Source of the DNA: Sphingobacteriales bacterium
GTDB taxonomy: Bacteria > Bacteroidota > Bacteroidia > Chitinophagales > LD1
DNA: 64,000 nt
Assembly: GCA_018262795.1 (NCBI GenBank)
Contig: JADFDM010000001.1
Span: 62,001 to 126,000, forward strand
Reading direction: 5' to 3'
The notes below the pieces were generated by a model that did not search any database, was not told the DNA's origin, and saw only the letters and a program-made list of their open reading frames with translations. The position numbers were made by a program, and so were the translations under genes. This document shows, one piece after another, positions 53,424-62,782 of this stretch (the first letter of the stretch is position 1; every line of letters starts with the position of its first letter).

Positions 53424-55316
53424 TCACAAAGCGCTTTCTTTTATCCTATCCACAATTGCCGGATCCAGCAAAGTGCTGGTGTCTCCCAGGTTTGAGGTGT
53501 CTCCTTCAGCAATCTTTCGCAATATTCTTCGCATTATTTTTCCGCTGCGCGTTTTCGGTAATCCCGGTACAATTTGAATTTTATCAGGCCGCGCAAAGGC
53601 TCCAATTTTTTCAGCGACTAATGATTGAATTTCGAGCCGTAACTTATCATCGGTTAGTGCGGTTTCATTGCAGATAACAAAGGCATATAATCCCTGCCCT
53701 TTAATATCATGCGGGTAACCCACTACAGCACTTTCTACCACTACCTGATGTTCATCTATCACATCTTCAATTTCACCGGTGCCTATCCGGTGACCCGATA
53801 CATTGATCACATCATCTATTCTTCCGGTAATCCGGTAGTAGCCTTCTTCATCTTTTTTGCATCCGTCACCGGTAAAATAATATCCCTTGTAAGCCGAAAA
53901 ATAAGTTTGCCTAAAGTGGGTATGATCACTGTAAATAGTTCTTGCCATCCCCGGCCAGGGAAAGCGGAGGCAGAGGTATCCGCTTACGCCATTGCCTTCT
54001 ATCTCCTTCCCCGATCCATCTAACAATACCGGTTGAATGCCCGGCAAAGGGAAAGTGGCAAAGCTTGGTTTTAGTGGGGTGACCGTAGCGATAGGCGAAA
54101 TCAAAATCCCCCCGGTTTCAGTTTGCCACCAGGTATCTACGATGGGGCATTTCTTCTTTCCTACATACTCGTGGTACCACTGCCAGGCTTCTTCATTGAT
54201 TGGTTCGCCTACGGTACCTAATATTCTCAATGAGTCGAGCTTCTTTGTTTGAAATATTTCGGTGCCATAAGTTTCTAAAGAGCGAATGGCAGTTGGGGCG
54301 GTGTAAAAAATATTCACTTGGTGTTTATCCACTACCTCCCAAAACCGACCATGATCGGGGTAGGTAGGGATTCCCTCAAACATCACCGTAGTGGCGCCAT
54401 TTAGCAGCGGACCATACACCAAATAAGTATGCCCGGTAACCCAACCCACATCAGCCGTGCAAAAGAAAACTTCCTCTTCGCGGTAGTTAAACACATTGCT
54501 GAAAGTGTAGCCGGCAAATACCATGTAGCCGCCCGTAGTGTGCAGTAATCCTTTCGGCTTGCCGGTGGAGCCGGAGGTGTAAAGAATAAATAGAGGGGCT
54601 TCGGCCTCCATCGGTTCTGCTGCGTGTTCGGAGGATTCCTCCCTCATCAAATCATACCACCAATGGTCGCGACCTTCGTCAAAATTAATTTCAGTGTTGC
54701 GATGATTATAAACGATGCAGTGTTTAATGGAAGGAGTTTGTTCCAGTGCTTCATCGGCAATCTTTTTCAATTCAATCTTTTTCTTACCGCGAAAAACAGC
54801 ATCTGCGGTAATCAGTAGAGAGCATTCGCTATCATTCATTCTATTCACCAGAGAAGTGGCCGAAAAGCCTGCAAACACCACTGAATGTATGGCACCGATG
54901 CGAGCACAGGCCAACATCGCTACGGCTGCTTCGGGAATCATGGGCAGGTATATGCAAACTCTGTCCCCTTTTTTTACTCCTAACTTTTTGAGCACATTGG
55001 CAAAGCGGCAGGTCTGCTCATGCAGTTCGCGGTAGGTGAGCGTTCGGTAGGCTTCAGAAGATTCGTTCGGCTCCCAGATAATAGCCACTTGCTCGCCTCT
55101 TTTATCTAAATGCCGGTCGAGACAGTTCTCTGCCAGATTGCAGTATCCCCCCTCGAACCACTTGATGCTGGGTTCGGTGAAGTTCCAATCTAAAACAGTA
55201 TCCCATTTTCGGCTCCATTGATAATCGGCTGCTACTTCTGCCCAAAAGTCTTCGGGGTCTTGAATGCTGCGTTCATATTCCCGCCTGTACTGATCAAAAC
55301 TTACAATTTGTTTCAT
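53424..55316 (-). CDS. acs: Acetyl-CoA synthetase
   Basis: A 630-residue AMP-forming acetate-CoA ligase. The chosen ATG gives MKQIVSFDQY; the frame runs 16 codons further but that extension is not family-like. Motifs are YTSGSTGKPKGLLHTTGGY near residue 247 (P-loop), DTWWQTETGGILISP near 400, TGDGCKKDEEGYYRITGRID near 488 and PKTRSGKIMRRILRK near 595, with the Lys that is reversibly acetylated in relatives. It activates acetate, and possibly propionate. Single gene with terminator. Confidence 0.95.
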   Translation of the reverse strand: MKQIVSFDQYRREYERSIQDPEDFWAEVAADYQWSRKWDTVLDWNFTEPSIKWFEGGYCNLAENCLDRHLDKRGEQVAIIWEPNESSEAYRTLTYRELHEQTCRFANVLKKLGVKKGDRVCIYLPMIPEAAVAMLACARIGAIHSVVFAGFSATSLVNRMNDSECSLLITADAVFRGKKKIELKKIADEALEQTPSIKHCIVYNHRNTEINFDEGRDHWWYDLMREESSEHAAEPMEAEAPLFILYTSGSTGKPKGLLHTTGGYMVFAGYTFSNVFNYREEEVFFCTADVGWVTGHTYLVYGPLLNGATTVMFEGIPTYPDHGRFWEVVDKHQVNIFYTAPTAIRSLETYGTEIFQTKKLDSLRILGTVGEPINEEAWQWYHEYVGKKKCPIVDTWWQTETGGILISPIATVTPLKPSFATFPLPGIQPVLLDGSGKEIEGNGVSGYLCLRFPWPGMARTIYSDHTHFRQTYFSAYKGYYFTGDGCKKDEEGYYRITGRIDDVINVSGHRIGTGEIEDVIDEHQVVVESAVVGYPHDIKGQGLYAFVICNETALTDDKLRLEIQSLVAEKIGAFARPDKIQIVPGLPKTRSGKIMRRILRKIAEGDTSNLGDTSTLLDPAIVDRIKESAL

Positions 55317-55454
55317 AGTGTGAGCTTTCCGTGAAACTAAAAATATTTCTAACGATAGAGGCAATGACTACTCACATCCACCTCTGCTTTTTTAAAAAGA
55401 ACAAACGGATTTGTTTTTTTTCTACATTCGTGACCACTCGAAAAAACACTATTT

Positions 55455-56636
55455 ATGATAAGCACCAACCCATTTACCGAAGAACATGAATTGCTAAGAC
55501 AGTCGTTCCGCCAGTTCGTTGAAACTGAAATTACGCCTAATGTGCAGCGTTGGGAAGAGAATAAAATATGCGAAGCCGAGGTGTTCCGAAAGATGGGTGA
55601 ACAAGGTTTTTTCGGAGTCAGTTTTCCCGAAGAATATGGAGGAAGCGGCATGGATATGTGGTCGGCAGTGGTGATTAGTGAGGAGCTTTCTAAAGCGAAT
55701 ATTGGCGGATTGGCCATGTCGCTGTATGCGCATACCTATCTCCCCCTACCGGTGATTAATGCCATTGGGACCGAGGAACAGAAATTGAAATATTTAGCCC
55801 CTGCCTTAAAAGGGGAGAAGATTGCAGCGTTGGGTATTACCGAACCGGGAGCGGGTTCGGATGTGGGAGGCATTACAACGGTGGCTGAAGACAAAGGCGA
55901 TCATTTTGTAGTGAATGGCTCTAAAATGTTTATCACCAATGGCACCATGGCCGATTTTATTGTGCTGGCTGTGCGCACCGGTGAGGGGCACACGCTTTCC
56001 TTATTGCTGTTTGATACCTCTACACCGGGATTCAGTGCCAATGCCGTGCACAATAAATTAGGGATGCACTCTTCCGATACCGGTCAGCTTTATTTTGAAA
56101 ACTGTATCGTTCCTAAATCTGCCTTATTAGGCGAAAAAGATTTTGGATTTTATTACATCATGAGCAACTTTCAGGAGGAGCGATTGATAGCTGCCGTTAC
56201 CGGAACCGCTGCCGCTGATAATGCGTTACAGAAAGCGAAACGATATATGCACGAGCGCGAAGCCTTTGGCCGACCGCTCGCAAAGTTTCAGGTGTTGCGC
56301 CATAAGATTGCGAAGATGGCTATCCATGTGGAGGCCTGCCGTTCATTGGCTTACCGTGCCGTGGCGGAGTATATCGAGAAAGGTCCCGGGGCTTATAAAA
56401 TTATTTCTATTGCCAAGGCCTATGTGTGTGAAGAATCCTTCAACATCATCAATGAAGCCTTACAAATTCATGGCGGATGGGGTTATATGGAAGATTTCGG
56501 TTTGGCTCGCTCACTCAGAGATATTCGCCTGATGACCGTAGGCGCAGGAACCACCGAAATTATGCACGAGATAATCAGCAAGATTGAGATGGACGAGGTG
56601 AAGCACGATAAACAACTGATAAAAGCAAGAGGGTAG
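55455..56636 (+). CDS. Acyl-CoA dehydrogenase
   Basis: A 393-residue FAD-dependent acyl-CoA dehydrogenase. It has LGITEPGAGSDVGGI near residue 127, the FAD-binding MFITNGTMADFIVLA near 159, REAFGRPLAKFQ near 275 and IHGGWGYMEDFGLARSLRD near 339. The loop that in medium-chain enzymes carries the catalytic Glu (YEGT) reads GAGT here, so the base is more likely E242 in QEERLIAA, as in isovaleryl-CoA dehydrogenase; substrates may therefore be branched acyl-CoAs. That inference comes from motif alignment by eye. Confidence 0.93.
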   Translation: MISTNPFTEEHELLRQSFRQFVETEITPNVQRWEENKICEAEVFRKMGEQGFFGVSFPEEYGGSGMDMWSAVVISEELSKANIGGLAMSLYAHTYLPLPVINAIGTEEQKLKYLAPALKGEKIAALGITEPGAGSDVGGITTVAEDKGDHFVVNGSKMFITNGTMADFIVLAVRTGEGHTLSLLLFDTSTPGFSANAVHNKLGMHSSDTGQLYFENCIVPKSALLGEKDFGFYYIMSNFQEERLIAAVTGTAAADNALQKAKRYMHEREAFGRPLAKFQVLRHKIAKMAIHVEACRSLAYRAVAEYIEKGPGAYKIISIAKAYVCEESFNIINEALQIHGGWGYMEDFGLARSLRDIRLMTVGAGTTEIMHEIISKIEMDEVKHDKQLIKARG

Positions 56637-56693
56637 TCTTTCTTCGTCCCATATTTTAATTTCAGGAAGCAGAAGTGGGGTGGCAGCGTGAGT

Positions 56694-57335
56694 TTACTTA
56701 TTCCATCCTTCGGGGTCGTGGTACCAAGCTGTGAGTGCTTTCTTTTCGGCTTCGTTGATGTAGTCTTGTTTCAGTGCAACTTCCAGCAAGGTGGAATAAT
56801 CAGACAATGTAAAAAAGGGGCACTTCGCTTCTTTAAATGCCTTTATTGATTTCTCGAATCCGTAAGTAAATATGGCACCCAGTCCCAATACCTCTGCTCC
56901 GGCTTCGCGCAGCGCCTCCACGGCTTGCAGTGAACTTCCTCCGGTAGAAATCAAATCTTCTATCAGCACCACCTTTTGCCCTTTCTCTAACTTGCCTTCA
57001 ATCTGATTGGTGAGGCCGTGCCCTTTGGCCTTGTTGCGCACATACACAAAAGGCTTATTCAACACATCGGCCACCAGCACACCATGTGGAATGCCCGCTG
57101 TAGCCACCCCGGCTACTACCTCGCAGGTAATGAAATCTTCCGACAGGAAATCTGCAAAAGCATTTTTAATAAAAGTGCGCACTTTGGGATGCGACAGCGT
57201 TTTGCGATTATCGCAGTATATCGGGCTTTTCCAGCCACTGGCCCAGGTGAAAGGCTCCGAAGGATTCAGCACTACCGCTTTAATTTCAAGCAGGTATTCT
57301 GCAACTTCACGGGCTATTACGTTGTTGTAAATCAT
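56694..57335 (-). CDS. pyrE: Orotate phosphoribosyltransferase
   Basis: A 213-residue type I phosphoribosyltransferase making OMP from orotate and PRPP in pyrimidine synthesis. It has FTWASGWKSPIYCDNRKTLS near residue 24, the flexible catalytic loop RNKAKGHGLTNQIEG near 95 and PRPP motif VVLIEDLISTGGSS near 117. Length is normal. Its ATG is separated from the divergent Nudix gene's ATG by only two bases. Confidence 0.95.
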   Translation of the reverse strand: MIYNNVIAREVAEYLLEIKAVVLNPSEPFTWASGWKSPIYCDNRKTLSHPKVRTFIKNAFADFLSEDFITCEVVAGVATAGIPHGVLVADVLNKPFVYVRNKAKGHGLTNQIEGKLEKGQKVVLIEDLISTGGSSLQAVEALREAGAEVLGLGAIFTYGFEKSIKAFKEAKCPFFTLSDYSTLLEVALKQDYINEAEKKALTAWYHDPEGWNK

Positions 57336-57337
57336 GT

Positions 57338-57964
57338 ATGTTCAGGGATTATAAGGTTTATTATAACGATTCTTATCTACTTATTACCTCGGTGCGCCCG
57401 CAAATGAAAGAAAAATTTGCCAAGGTATTATCAGGCGAATCAGCTATTGCTGATTTTCTGCGAAAGCCCGATTTTCTATTTAATGGCAGCTTTAACGAAC
57501 CAGTGTTGCTACTCAGCGATCAGCCCGGTAATGTGTTGTGCTGCTTGATGGAACACTTGGATATTGTGGTAGCGGGCGGGGGAATTGTGTTGAATGAAAA
57601 GGAGGAGTTGCTGCTGATATTCAGAAGGGGAAAATGGGATTTGCCCAAAGGGAAGATTGAACTGCACGAAACGATTTTAAGCGGAGCGATTCGCGAAGTA
57701 GCCGAAGAAACCGGAGTGCGAATACAGAGCACCGAAGAAAAGCCGGTTTGTACTTATCACGCTTATTATCTCAAAGGCAAAAATTGCCTGAAGCACACGG
57801 AATGGTTTGTGATGAAAGCAGTGCCCAATCAAAAGGATTTAACTCCGCAAGCCGAAGAGGATATTGAACAAGCGCTCTGGGTGCCCCGCCACAAAATCAG
57901 CCAATACCGCGAAGGCTGTTATCCTTTAATCTGGGATTTGATAAAGGGCTATGCTATTCTTTGA
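57338..57964 (+). CDS. Nudix hydrolase
   Basis: A 208-residue protein. A first domain of about 75 residues precedes the Nudix fold; the Nudix box GKIELHETILSGAIREVAEETG (GX5EX7REXXEEXG pattern) is near residue 106. It hydrolyses some nucleoside diphosphate-linked compound; the substrate is not predictable. It is divergent from pyrE with start codons two bases apart, so each promoter must lie inside the other gene. Confidence 0.88.
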   Translation: MFRDYKVYYNDSYLLITSVRPQMKEKFAKVLSGESAIADFLRKPDFLFNGSFNEPVLLLSDQPGNVLCCLMEHLDIVVAGGGIVLNEKEELLLIFRRGKWDLPKGKIELHETILSGAIREVAEETGVRIQSTEEKPVCTYHAYYLKGKNCLKHTEWFVMKAVPNQKDLTPQAEEDIEQALWVPRHKISQYREGCYPLIWDLIKGYAIL

Positions 57965-57984
57965 TTTCCTTCTTAATGGTGGAT

Positions 57985-58065
57985 GGTTAATCGGGTAATG
58001 GTTAATGGTGTAATAGTTAATCGGGTAATAGTTAATGGTTAAGAGTTAATGGTTAATTGGGTAAT
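57985..58065. repeat. Degenerate 15-bp tandem repeat
   Basis: About five imperfect units based on GGTTAATCGGGTAAT: 57985-57999, 58000-58014, 58015-58029, a 14-base unit 58030-58043 and a longer unit 58044-58065. It lies between the Nudix stop and the SEC-C gene. Confidence 0.8.
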
Positions 58066-58130
58066 TTTTGGTCGGCTGCTGCTTTTACTTATCGGATTGT
58101 TCTGGTGGGCGAGGCACGACCGATAGAGAA

Positions 58131-58394
58131 TTATTTTCCGTGGCAGTGCTTATATTGTTTACCACTTCCGCAAGGGCAAGGGGCATTTCGCGATGGAGTA
58201 GCATTTAAAATAAGCGATGATTTAGAGCCTTCCTGCAATTTTTTAATGTCATCAATATTTTCAGCCTTATCAGGTTCAATACCTATAATTACTTGCCAGC
58301 CTTTCTCATCGCATAATGCATAAAGTTCCAAGGCTCTTTCTTCTGTCTGAACCCTTACTGTTGCCGGTTTATTTTTTGTTCCAAGTTTACTCAT
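58131..58394 (-). CDS. Small SEC-C zinc-motif protein
   Basis: An 87-residue protein. The N-terminal part is a small alpha/beta region ([20 protein letters not shown]) and the C-terminus is a SEC-C zinc motif, [17 protein letters not shown], with ligands Cys, Cys, Cys and His. It matches the short PBPRA1643-type SWIM/SEC-C proteins, whose function is unknown. Monocistronic. Confidence 0.87.
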   Translation of the reverse strand: MSKLGTKNKPATVRVQTEERALELYALCDEKGWQVIIGIEPDKAENIDDIKKLQEGSKSSLILNATPSRNAPCPCGSGKQYKHCHGK

Positions 58395-58517
58395 GCCTAT
58401 TTTTGAAGCGCTAAATTTCGTAAGTTACTTGTCAATAATAAACTTTGTTTTATCGGCTGTGAGGTTTTTTTTCTTATCGGTCAGTGACTCCCCAACGAAA
58501 ACATTTTACCACTCGCT

Positions 58518-58561
58518 CAAGCATCTGCTTGCACATATCATGGTTCGAGCATCCGCTCGAA
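58518..58561. repeat. Pair of REP-like hairpins
   Basis: Two adjacent small palindromes of the same design: CAAGC-ATCT-GCTTG (58518-58531) and TTCGAGC-ATCC-GCTCGAA (58544-58561), 12 bases apart. Paired hairpins with shared loop core (GCATC) in intergenic DNA are the form of repetitive extragenic palindromes. Copy number elsewhere cannot be seen here. Confidence 0.5.
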
Positions 58562-58694
58562 ACTTCAAAGGAACGTATCAGCCGCATAAAAATACTTTTC
58601 GGTCGCATCGAAAGGGGTTCTTGTTTCTACGGCAACAGTTTTCTTAATCTCTAATCTCCATTTTACAATTCGTAACGCTATTTTTTTGTAAAAA

Positions 58695-58958
58695 ATGGAT
58701 ATAAATAGCTACGTTAAGAATTTAAAGAGATACGGTATGTATGTAATTGGATCAAATCGGAATGAAATAATCTACGGTGGATATTTATAAATAACTGGTC
58801 AGTATTTTAAGGGATACGGTATGGATAAGAAGGTATTTGGTGCGTCTATGAATGGATACGATCCGTATATAAAGAGATATGGGAAGTTATCAGATTGGCC
58901 ACTTTTTAAGTTAAAAGCATCTCAAAGCAATAACTTCACCCTCATTTCGATATCCTGA
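58695..58958 (+). pseudogene. Possible decayed repeat-containing ORF with one in-frame stop
   Basis: ATG at 58695, 31 sense codons, one TAA (58788-58790), then 55 more codons in the same frame to TGA at 58956. Both halves carry a similar unit: SYVKNLKRYGMYVIGS, QYFKGYGMDKKVFGAS and PYIKRYGK, which suggests coding ancestry with a repeat. No family is recognised. It could be chance in AT-rich DNA. Confidence 0.3.
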
Positions 58959-59103
58959 GAGTCTTTTATGGAAACAAAAATGTTGAGGATGGAATGGTTT
59001 AACAGAAACAAGCACTGATAGATTTCTGCGGTTCCGGATGTGCTGTACTTAATCCAAGTTTGGAGGCAAGCATCATCGAGGCGGATGTTCGCCTAGCTTT
59101 TTA

Positions 59104-59136
59104 TTTGGAAAGAATAGAAAGCAAATTTTACATTTG
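59104..59136 (+). promoter_or_regulatory. Promoter of the small exported protein gene at 59224
   Basis: TTTG (59104-59107), 21-base spacer, TACATTTG (59129-59136), exact -7 match. The implied leader is about 80 bases and A/C-rich. Confidence 0.6.
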
Positions 59137-59223
59137 AACGAGAATATAAAACTCGGAAGCCGAAAAGAGGAAATAGAGTAGGCGCGAAATTCAAACAATA
59201 CAACAACCATAAACCACCACACC

Positions 59224-59562
59224 ATGAAGAAGAACTACAAAATCATTTCGGCCATCATTGCCCTACTCCTAACAGTTAGCGGGTTGATGGCACAGAATGA
59301 TTACTCTTATGCTATCTTACGCTACGATTTAAAGCCACGAACGTTAACTATAGATTACTCGGATACAGCCAATTGCGATCCTCCAAACAAACGTCATACA
59401 AAAATAAAGCAGATGCCTGAAGAGTACGGAGTGTTCTCATTGCTAGTGTCAATTAAACTTATGACCGGAAGTGCAGAAGGCTGGGAAATACAAAAAATAG
59501 TAGCGGATGAAAAGTCTTACGTGTACTTTCTGCGTAAAAAGATACCAGCTGCTACACCTTAG
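59224..59562 (+). CDS. Small exported protein of unknown function
   Basis: A 112-residue protein with a signal peptide (about 1-23, GLMAQ) and a mature domain of about 88 residues. It contains a CDPP and a repeating alternation of aromatic and charged residues. The end (EGWEIQKIVADEKSYVYFLRKK) resembles the short DUF4177-like fold seen in small proteins, a tentative resemblance. It has its own promoter. Confidence 0.7.
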   Translation: MKKNYKIISAIIALLLTVSGLMAQNDYSYAILRYDLKPRTLTIDYSDTANCDPPNKRHTKIKQMPEEYGVFSLLVSIKLMTGSAEGWEIQKIVADEKSYVYFLRKKIPAATP

Positions 59563-59655
59563 TCTGTTTCGAATCTATCAAATGGAACACCTCAAGAAAT
59601 GAAACTACAGCCCACAAAGCCAAAGTAAAACAAGCTATCATCATCGCTCCTCGTC

Positions 59656-59688
59656 ATGCTCTGCTGTTCGAGAAGTTCCGCAGGGCAT
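59656..59688. repeat. Intergenic hairpin, REP-like
   Basis: Nine-base stem ATGCTCTGC / GCAGGGCAT (one wobble) enclosing a 15-base loop with TTCGAGAAGTTCC. A second way to pair is CTGCTGTT (59661-59668) with AACAGCAG (59693-59700). It has no T-run, so it is not a terminator. The surrounding 274-base gap (59563-59836) contains nothing else I can name. Confidence 0.4.
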
Positions 59689-59836
59689 CCCAAACAGCAG
59701 TTAAAAATAAATCTATGATTCTCGGCTATCCTACTCTTTAGCCTCATCACCTCTTAGCGCCAACAAATATCTCTTATCCGTTTAAAACTTCGCTTGCTAT
59801 TGGGTTGGCCACCAAGTGCCACCGATCAAGAATAAT

Positions 59837-61378
59837 TTACAAGGGAATATTTCCGTGTTTCTTCCTCGGCAGTTTCACGGCTTTGTTTTCCGTCATCCGA
59901 AAAGCGCGGATCAGTTTAGTGCGAGTTTGTGAAGGCTCTATCACTTCGTCCACAAAGCCACGGGCAGCGGCTTTGTAAGGGTGGGCAAAGTTATTGGCAT
60001 ATATATCAATCACCTCTTTGAGTTTCTCTTCCCGATTTTCGGCTCCGGCTATCTCTTTCTTGAAAATAATTTCGGCAGCTCCCTTTGCCCCCATCACTGC
60101 GATTTCAGCATTCGGCCATGCATAATTCATGTCGGCTCCGATGTGCTTGCTGTTCATCACATCATAAGCGCCCCCATAAGCCTTGCGCACTATTACCGTA
60201 AGCTTGGGCACGGTGGCTTCGCTAAATGCAAAGAGCAACTTGGCTCCGTTGGTAATAATGCCGTGCCACTCCTGATCGGTGCCGGGCAGAAAGCCGGGCA
60301 CATCCACCAAGGTGAGCAAGGGAATATTGAAGCAATCACAGAAGCGCACAAAGCGCGCTCCTTTTTTGCTGCTGTTAATGTCGAGCACTCCGGCCAGCAC
60401 CGCTGGTTGATTGGCCACAATGCCGATGCTGCGCCCTCCGAGGCGGGCAAAGCCCACCACGATGTTATCGGCATAATCTTTATGCACTTCATAGAAGGAA
60501 TCGGCATCGGCTATCTCGGTAATAATATCGCGGATGTCGTACGGTTGGTTGGGATTTGGGGGAATAATATCGTTGAGTTTCGGGCGGCTTTCATCGGCTT
60601 CCTCAAACTGATAGCTCGGTGCTCGTTCCTCACAATTCTGCGGCATGTAACTCAGCAGTTTCTTGATACCGTTGATGCACTCCACTTCGTTGGCGTAGGT
60701 AAAATGAGTAACCCCGCTTTTAGAAGCATGAGCTTGTGCGCCTCCGAGTTCTTCGCTGGTTACATCTTCGTGCGTCACCGTCTTCACCACATTGGGGCCG
60801 GTCACAAACATGTAGGAAGTCTGCTCCACCATCATAGTAAAGTCAGTGATGGCGGGAGAATAAACTGCCCCGCCTGCGCAGGGACCCATGATAGCTGATA
60901 TTTGTGGAATAACTCCGGAGGCGATGGTGTTGCGATAGAAAATATCGGCATAGCCACCGAGCGATACCACTCCCTCCTGAATGCGCGCTCCGCCTGAATC
61001 GTTGAGGCCAATCACAGGCGCTCCGTTTTTGAGCGCTAAGTCCATGATCTTACAAATTTTCTCGGCATGAGTTTCGGAGAGCGAGCCGCCAAACACAGTA
61101 AAGTCTTGCGAAAAAACATACACCATGCGTCCGTTGATGGTGCCATAGCCGGTCACCACTCCGTCACCGAGATATATTTCTTTATCCATGCCGAAATCGC
61201 GACCGCGGTGTTCTACCAACATGCCTATCTCTTCAAAACTTCCGGCATCCATCAGCAAGCCAATGCGCTCGCGAGCGGTTAGCTTGCCCTTGCTGTGCTG
61301 ACTGTCAATTCGGTTTTGACCTCCACCGGGCAAAGCTTTCTTTCTTCTTTCGTTCAGGTTGTCTATGTATTCTTTCAT
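59837..61378 (-). CDS. Acyl-CoA carboxylase beta chain (propionyl-CoA carboxylase type)
   Basis: A 513-residue carboxyltransferase, carboxylating propionyl-CoA or a related acyl-CoA with biotin-carboxyl carrier. The N-domain has [21 protein letters not shown] near residue 59 and [19 protein letters not shown] near 128, then the oxyanion region [20 protein letters not shown] near 161. The C-domain has [18 protein letters not shown] near 363 and the second oxyanion site [15 protein letters not shown] near 402. Length is normal. Together with the mutase at 5280 this gives two steps of propionate-to-succinyl-CoA. The biotin carboxylase chain is not adjacent. Confidence 0.94.
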   Translation of the reverse strand: MKEYIDNLNERRKKALPGGGQNRIDSQHSKGKLTARERIGLLMDAGSFEEIGMLVEHRGRDFGMDKEIYLGDGVVTGYGTINGRMVYVFSQDFTVFGGSLSETHAEKICKIMDLALKNGAPVIGLNDSGGARIQEGVVSLGGYADIFYRNTIASGVIPQISAIMGPCAGGAVYSPAITDFTMMVEQTSYMFVTGPNVVKTVTHEDVTSEELGGAQAHASKSGVTHFTYANEVECINGIKKLLSYMPQNCEERAPSYQFEEADESRPKLNDIIPPNPNQPYDIRDIITEIADADSFYEVHKDYADNIVVGFARLGGRSIGIVANQPAVLAGVLDINSSKKGARFVRFCDCFNIPLLTLVDVPGFLPGTDQEWHGIITNGAKLLFAFSEATVPKLTVIVRKAYGGAYDVMNSKHIGADMNYAWPNAEIAVMGAKGAAEIIFKKEIAGAENREEKLKEVIDIYANNFAHPYKAAARGFVDEVIEPSQTRTKLIRAFRMTENKAVKLPRKKHGNIPL

Positions 61379-61404
61379 GGGCTGGTTGTGAGGGCTGTGG
61401 CGCT

Positions 61405-62691
61405 TTAACTCAAGGTTTCTTTAAACTCAATTCCATACTGTTTCAATTCAGCTAAAATAGGATTATAAATTTCCGGATACACGGGCATCAGCACTCCGGT
61501 TCGTTTCAATTCTCCGTTCAAAATCATCTTTACGGCCATCGCCATCGGCAGGCCTACCGTCATAGCCATAGCGGTATAGTTAGCGTTCTGTCCGGTAACT
61601 ACCAACGAGGATTGTAACTGCTTCGATTTCCCTTTTAGCTTGTAGGCGATTCGATGCACCATCACGATCATATCTTTATCGCGAGCGCTCATCTTCCATT
61701 TTTTTTCAAGCACCTCTTGTAGAAAACTGGCCGGCACTATTTCTGCCTCTTTATGTTTAAGCAGCTTAGGAAGCAAGGCCAGCGAAAACAATAGTTCGTT
61801 GGTTTCGGGGGCCATCGTTTTACTTAATTTCTCCCATGAACGATTGTAGTGGTGGATGAAATTGGGAGTGGAGATAGGAGTAGGCGAGGTAAGCCCCAGT
61901 TGAATCAAAGCGTTCCACCCTTTACAAAAAGGCGGAATCCGCAAAGTGCCTCGGTATAATGTTTTTACCTCATGCAGACCATACGCCTGTTGGTATTTCA
62001 ACGAGTCGCGATTCGGGTAGCTTTCAAACTTGCCATACCCCTCTACTTCCAAGGAGGTGGGTTTAGCGAATAACTTAGTATAACTCAGGTTTACCAATTT
62101 TCCATTTTTCAAATAATGAATGCCGCCTTCACCTTGCCCGGCCAGCACCACATTGCGCGGATTCCATGTAAACTTATAGTGCCAAAGGTTGGTGTCGCTC
62201 TCGGGAGCTACCAACCCACCGCAGTGCGATTCAAAACCGATGATGGCTGCTCCTTCGGCACGGAGGTTATCGAGCAGGTGCATGGCGCTCATGTGATCAA
62301 TGCCGGGGTCTAAACCCATTTCATTCATAAAGACTAAGCCTACCTTTTTTACTTGCTTATCCAGCAGCGCCATCTCCTCTGAAATGTAGGAGGGAGTGAC
62401 TAAATGTTTCTTCAATTTCAAACAATCCTTGGCGATAATGATATGCTGCGCAGCGGGTAACATAGACACTACTATATCGGCTGAAGCAATCAGGCTTTTG
62501 CGTTTCTCTTGAAGTGCCACATCAAACACTACTGCTTTGGTGTGCGGTAACCCTTTCGTTTTTTGCAGCGCGTTCTCGCGGTTAATATCTCCCACGGTGA
62601 GTCTCCACTTCTGCTCCTTCGCATATTTTGCCAGGTAGTCAATCAAGGCGATGGAGGATTTGCCGGCTCCGAGGATAAGGATGTGTCGCAT
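61405..62691 (-). CDS. Saccharopine dehydrogenase family protein
   Basis: A 428-residue NAD(P)-dependent enzyme. The chosen start is [13 protein letters not shown]; the frame extends 15 codons upstream without family features. The Rossmann motif [15 protein letters not shown] is at residues 5-19; [14 protein letters not shown], with its catalytic-site region, near 85; and [16 protein letters not shown] near 145. The C-terminal domain resembles saccharopine dehydrogenases of lysine metabolism. It may catalyse saccharopine to alpha-aminoadipate semialdehyde, feeding the ALDH7-type enzyme at 41751. Carboxynorspermidine synthase-like activity is an alternative. Confidence 0.85.
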   Translation of the reverse strand: MRHILILGAGKSSIALIDYLAKYAKEQKWRLTVGDINRENALQKTKGLPHTKAVVFDVALQEKRKSLIASADIVVSMLPAAQHIIIAKDCLKLKKHLVTPSYISEEMALLDKQVKKVGLVFMNEMGLDPGIDHMSAMHLLDNLRAEGAAIIGFESHCGGLVAPESDTNLWHYKFTWNPRNVVLAGQGEGGIHYLKNGKLVNLSYTKLFAKPTSLEVEGYGKFESYPNRDSLKYQQAYGLHEVKTLYRGTLRIPPFCKGWNALIQLGLTSPTPISTPNFIHHYNRSWEKLSKTMAPETNELLFSLALLPKLLKHKEAEIVPASFLQEVLEKKWKMSARDKDMIVMVHRIAYKLKGKSKQLQSSLVVTGQNANYTAMAMTVGLPMAMAVKMILNGELKRTGVLMPVYPEIYNPILAELKQYGIEFKETLS

Positions 62692-62782
62692 AGTGAAAGC
62701 AATGATACGGCAAAACAAATGAATGTAACCGACCAAGAGTAGGAATAAAAACTATTTATTTGCCTCCGCAAAAGAGAACTAT

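Larger units (their letters stand above)
58395..59223. other. Gene-poor region with repeats and hairpins
   Basis: These 829 bases hold two REP-like hairpins (58518-58561), a decayed small reading frame (58695-58958) and, at the right edge, the promoter of the 59224 gene. No intact gene longer than about 60 codons is convincing. Confidence 0.6.

Noticed and set aside
57985-58065. Tandem repeat considered as a CRISPR array
   Set aside because: Units are about 15 bases with no spacers and no cas genes in the window.
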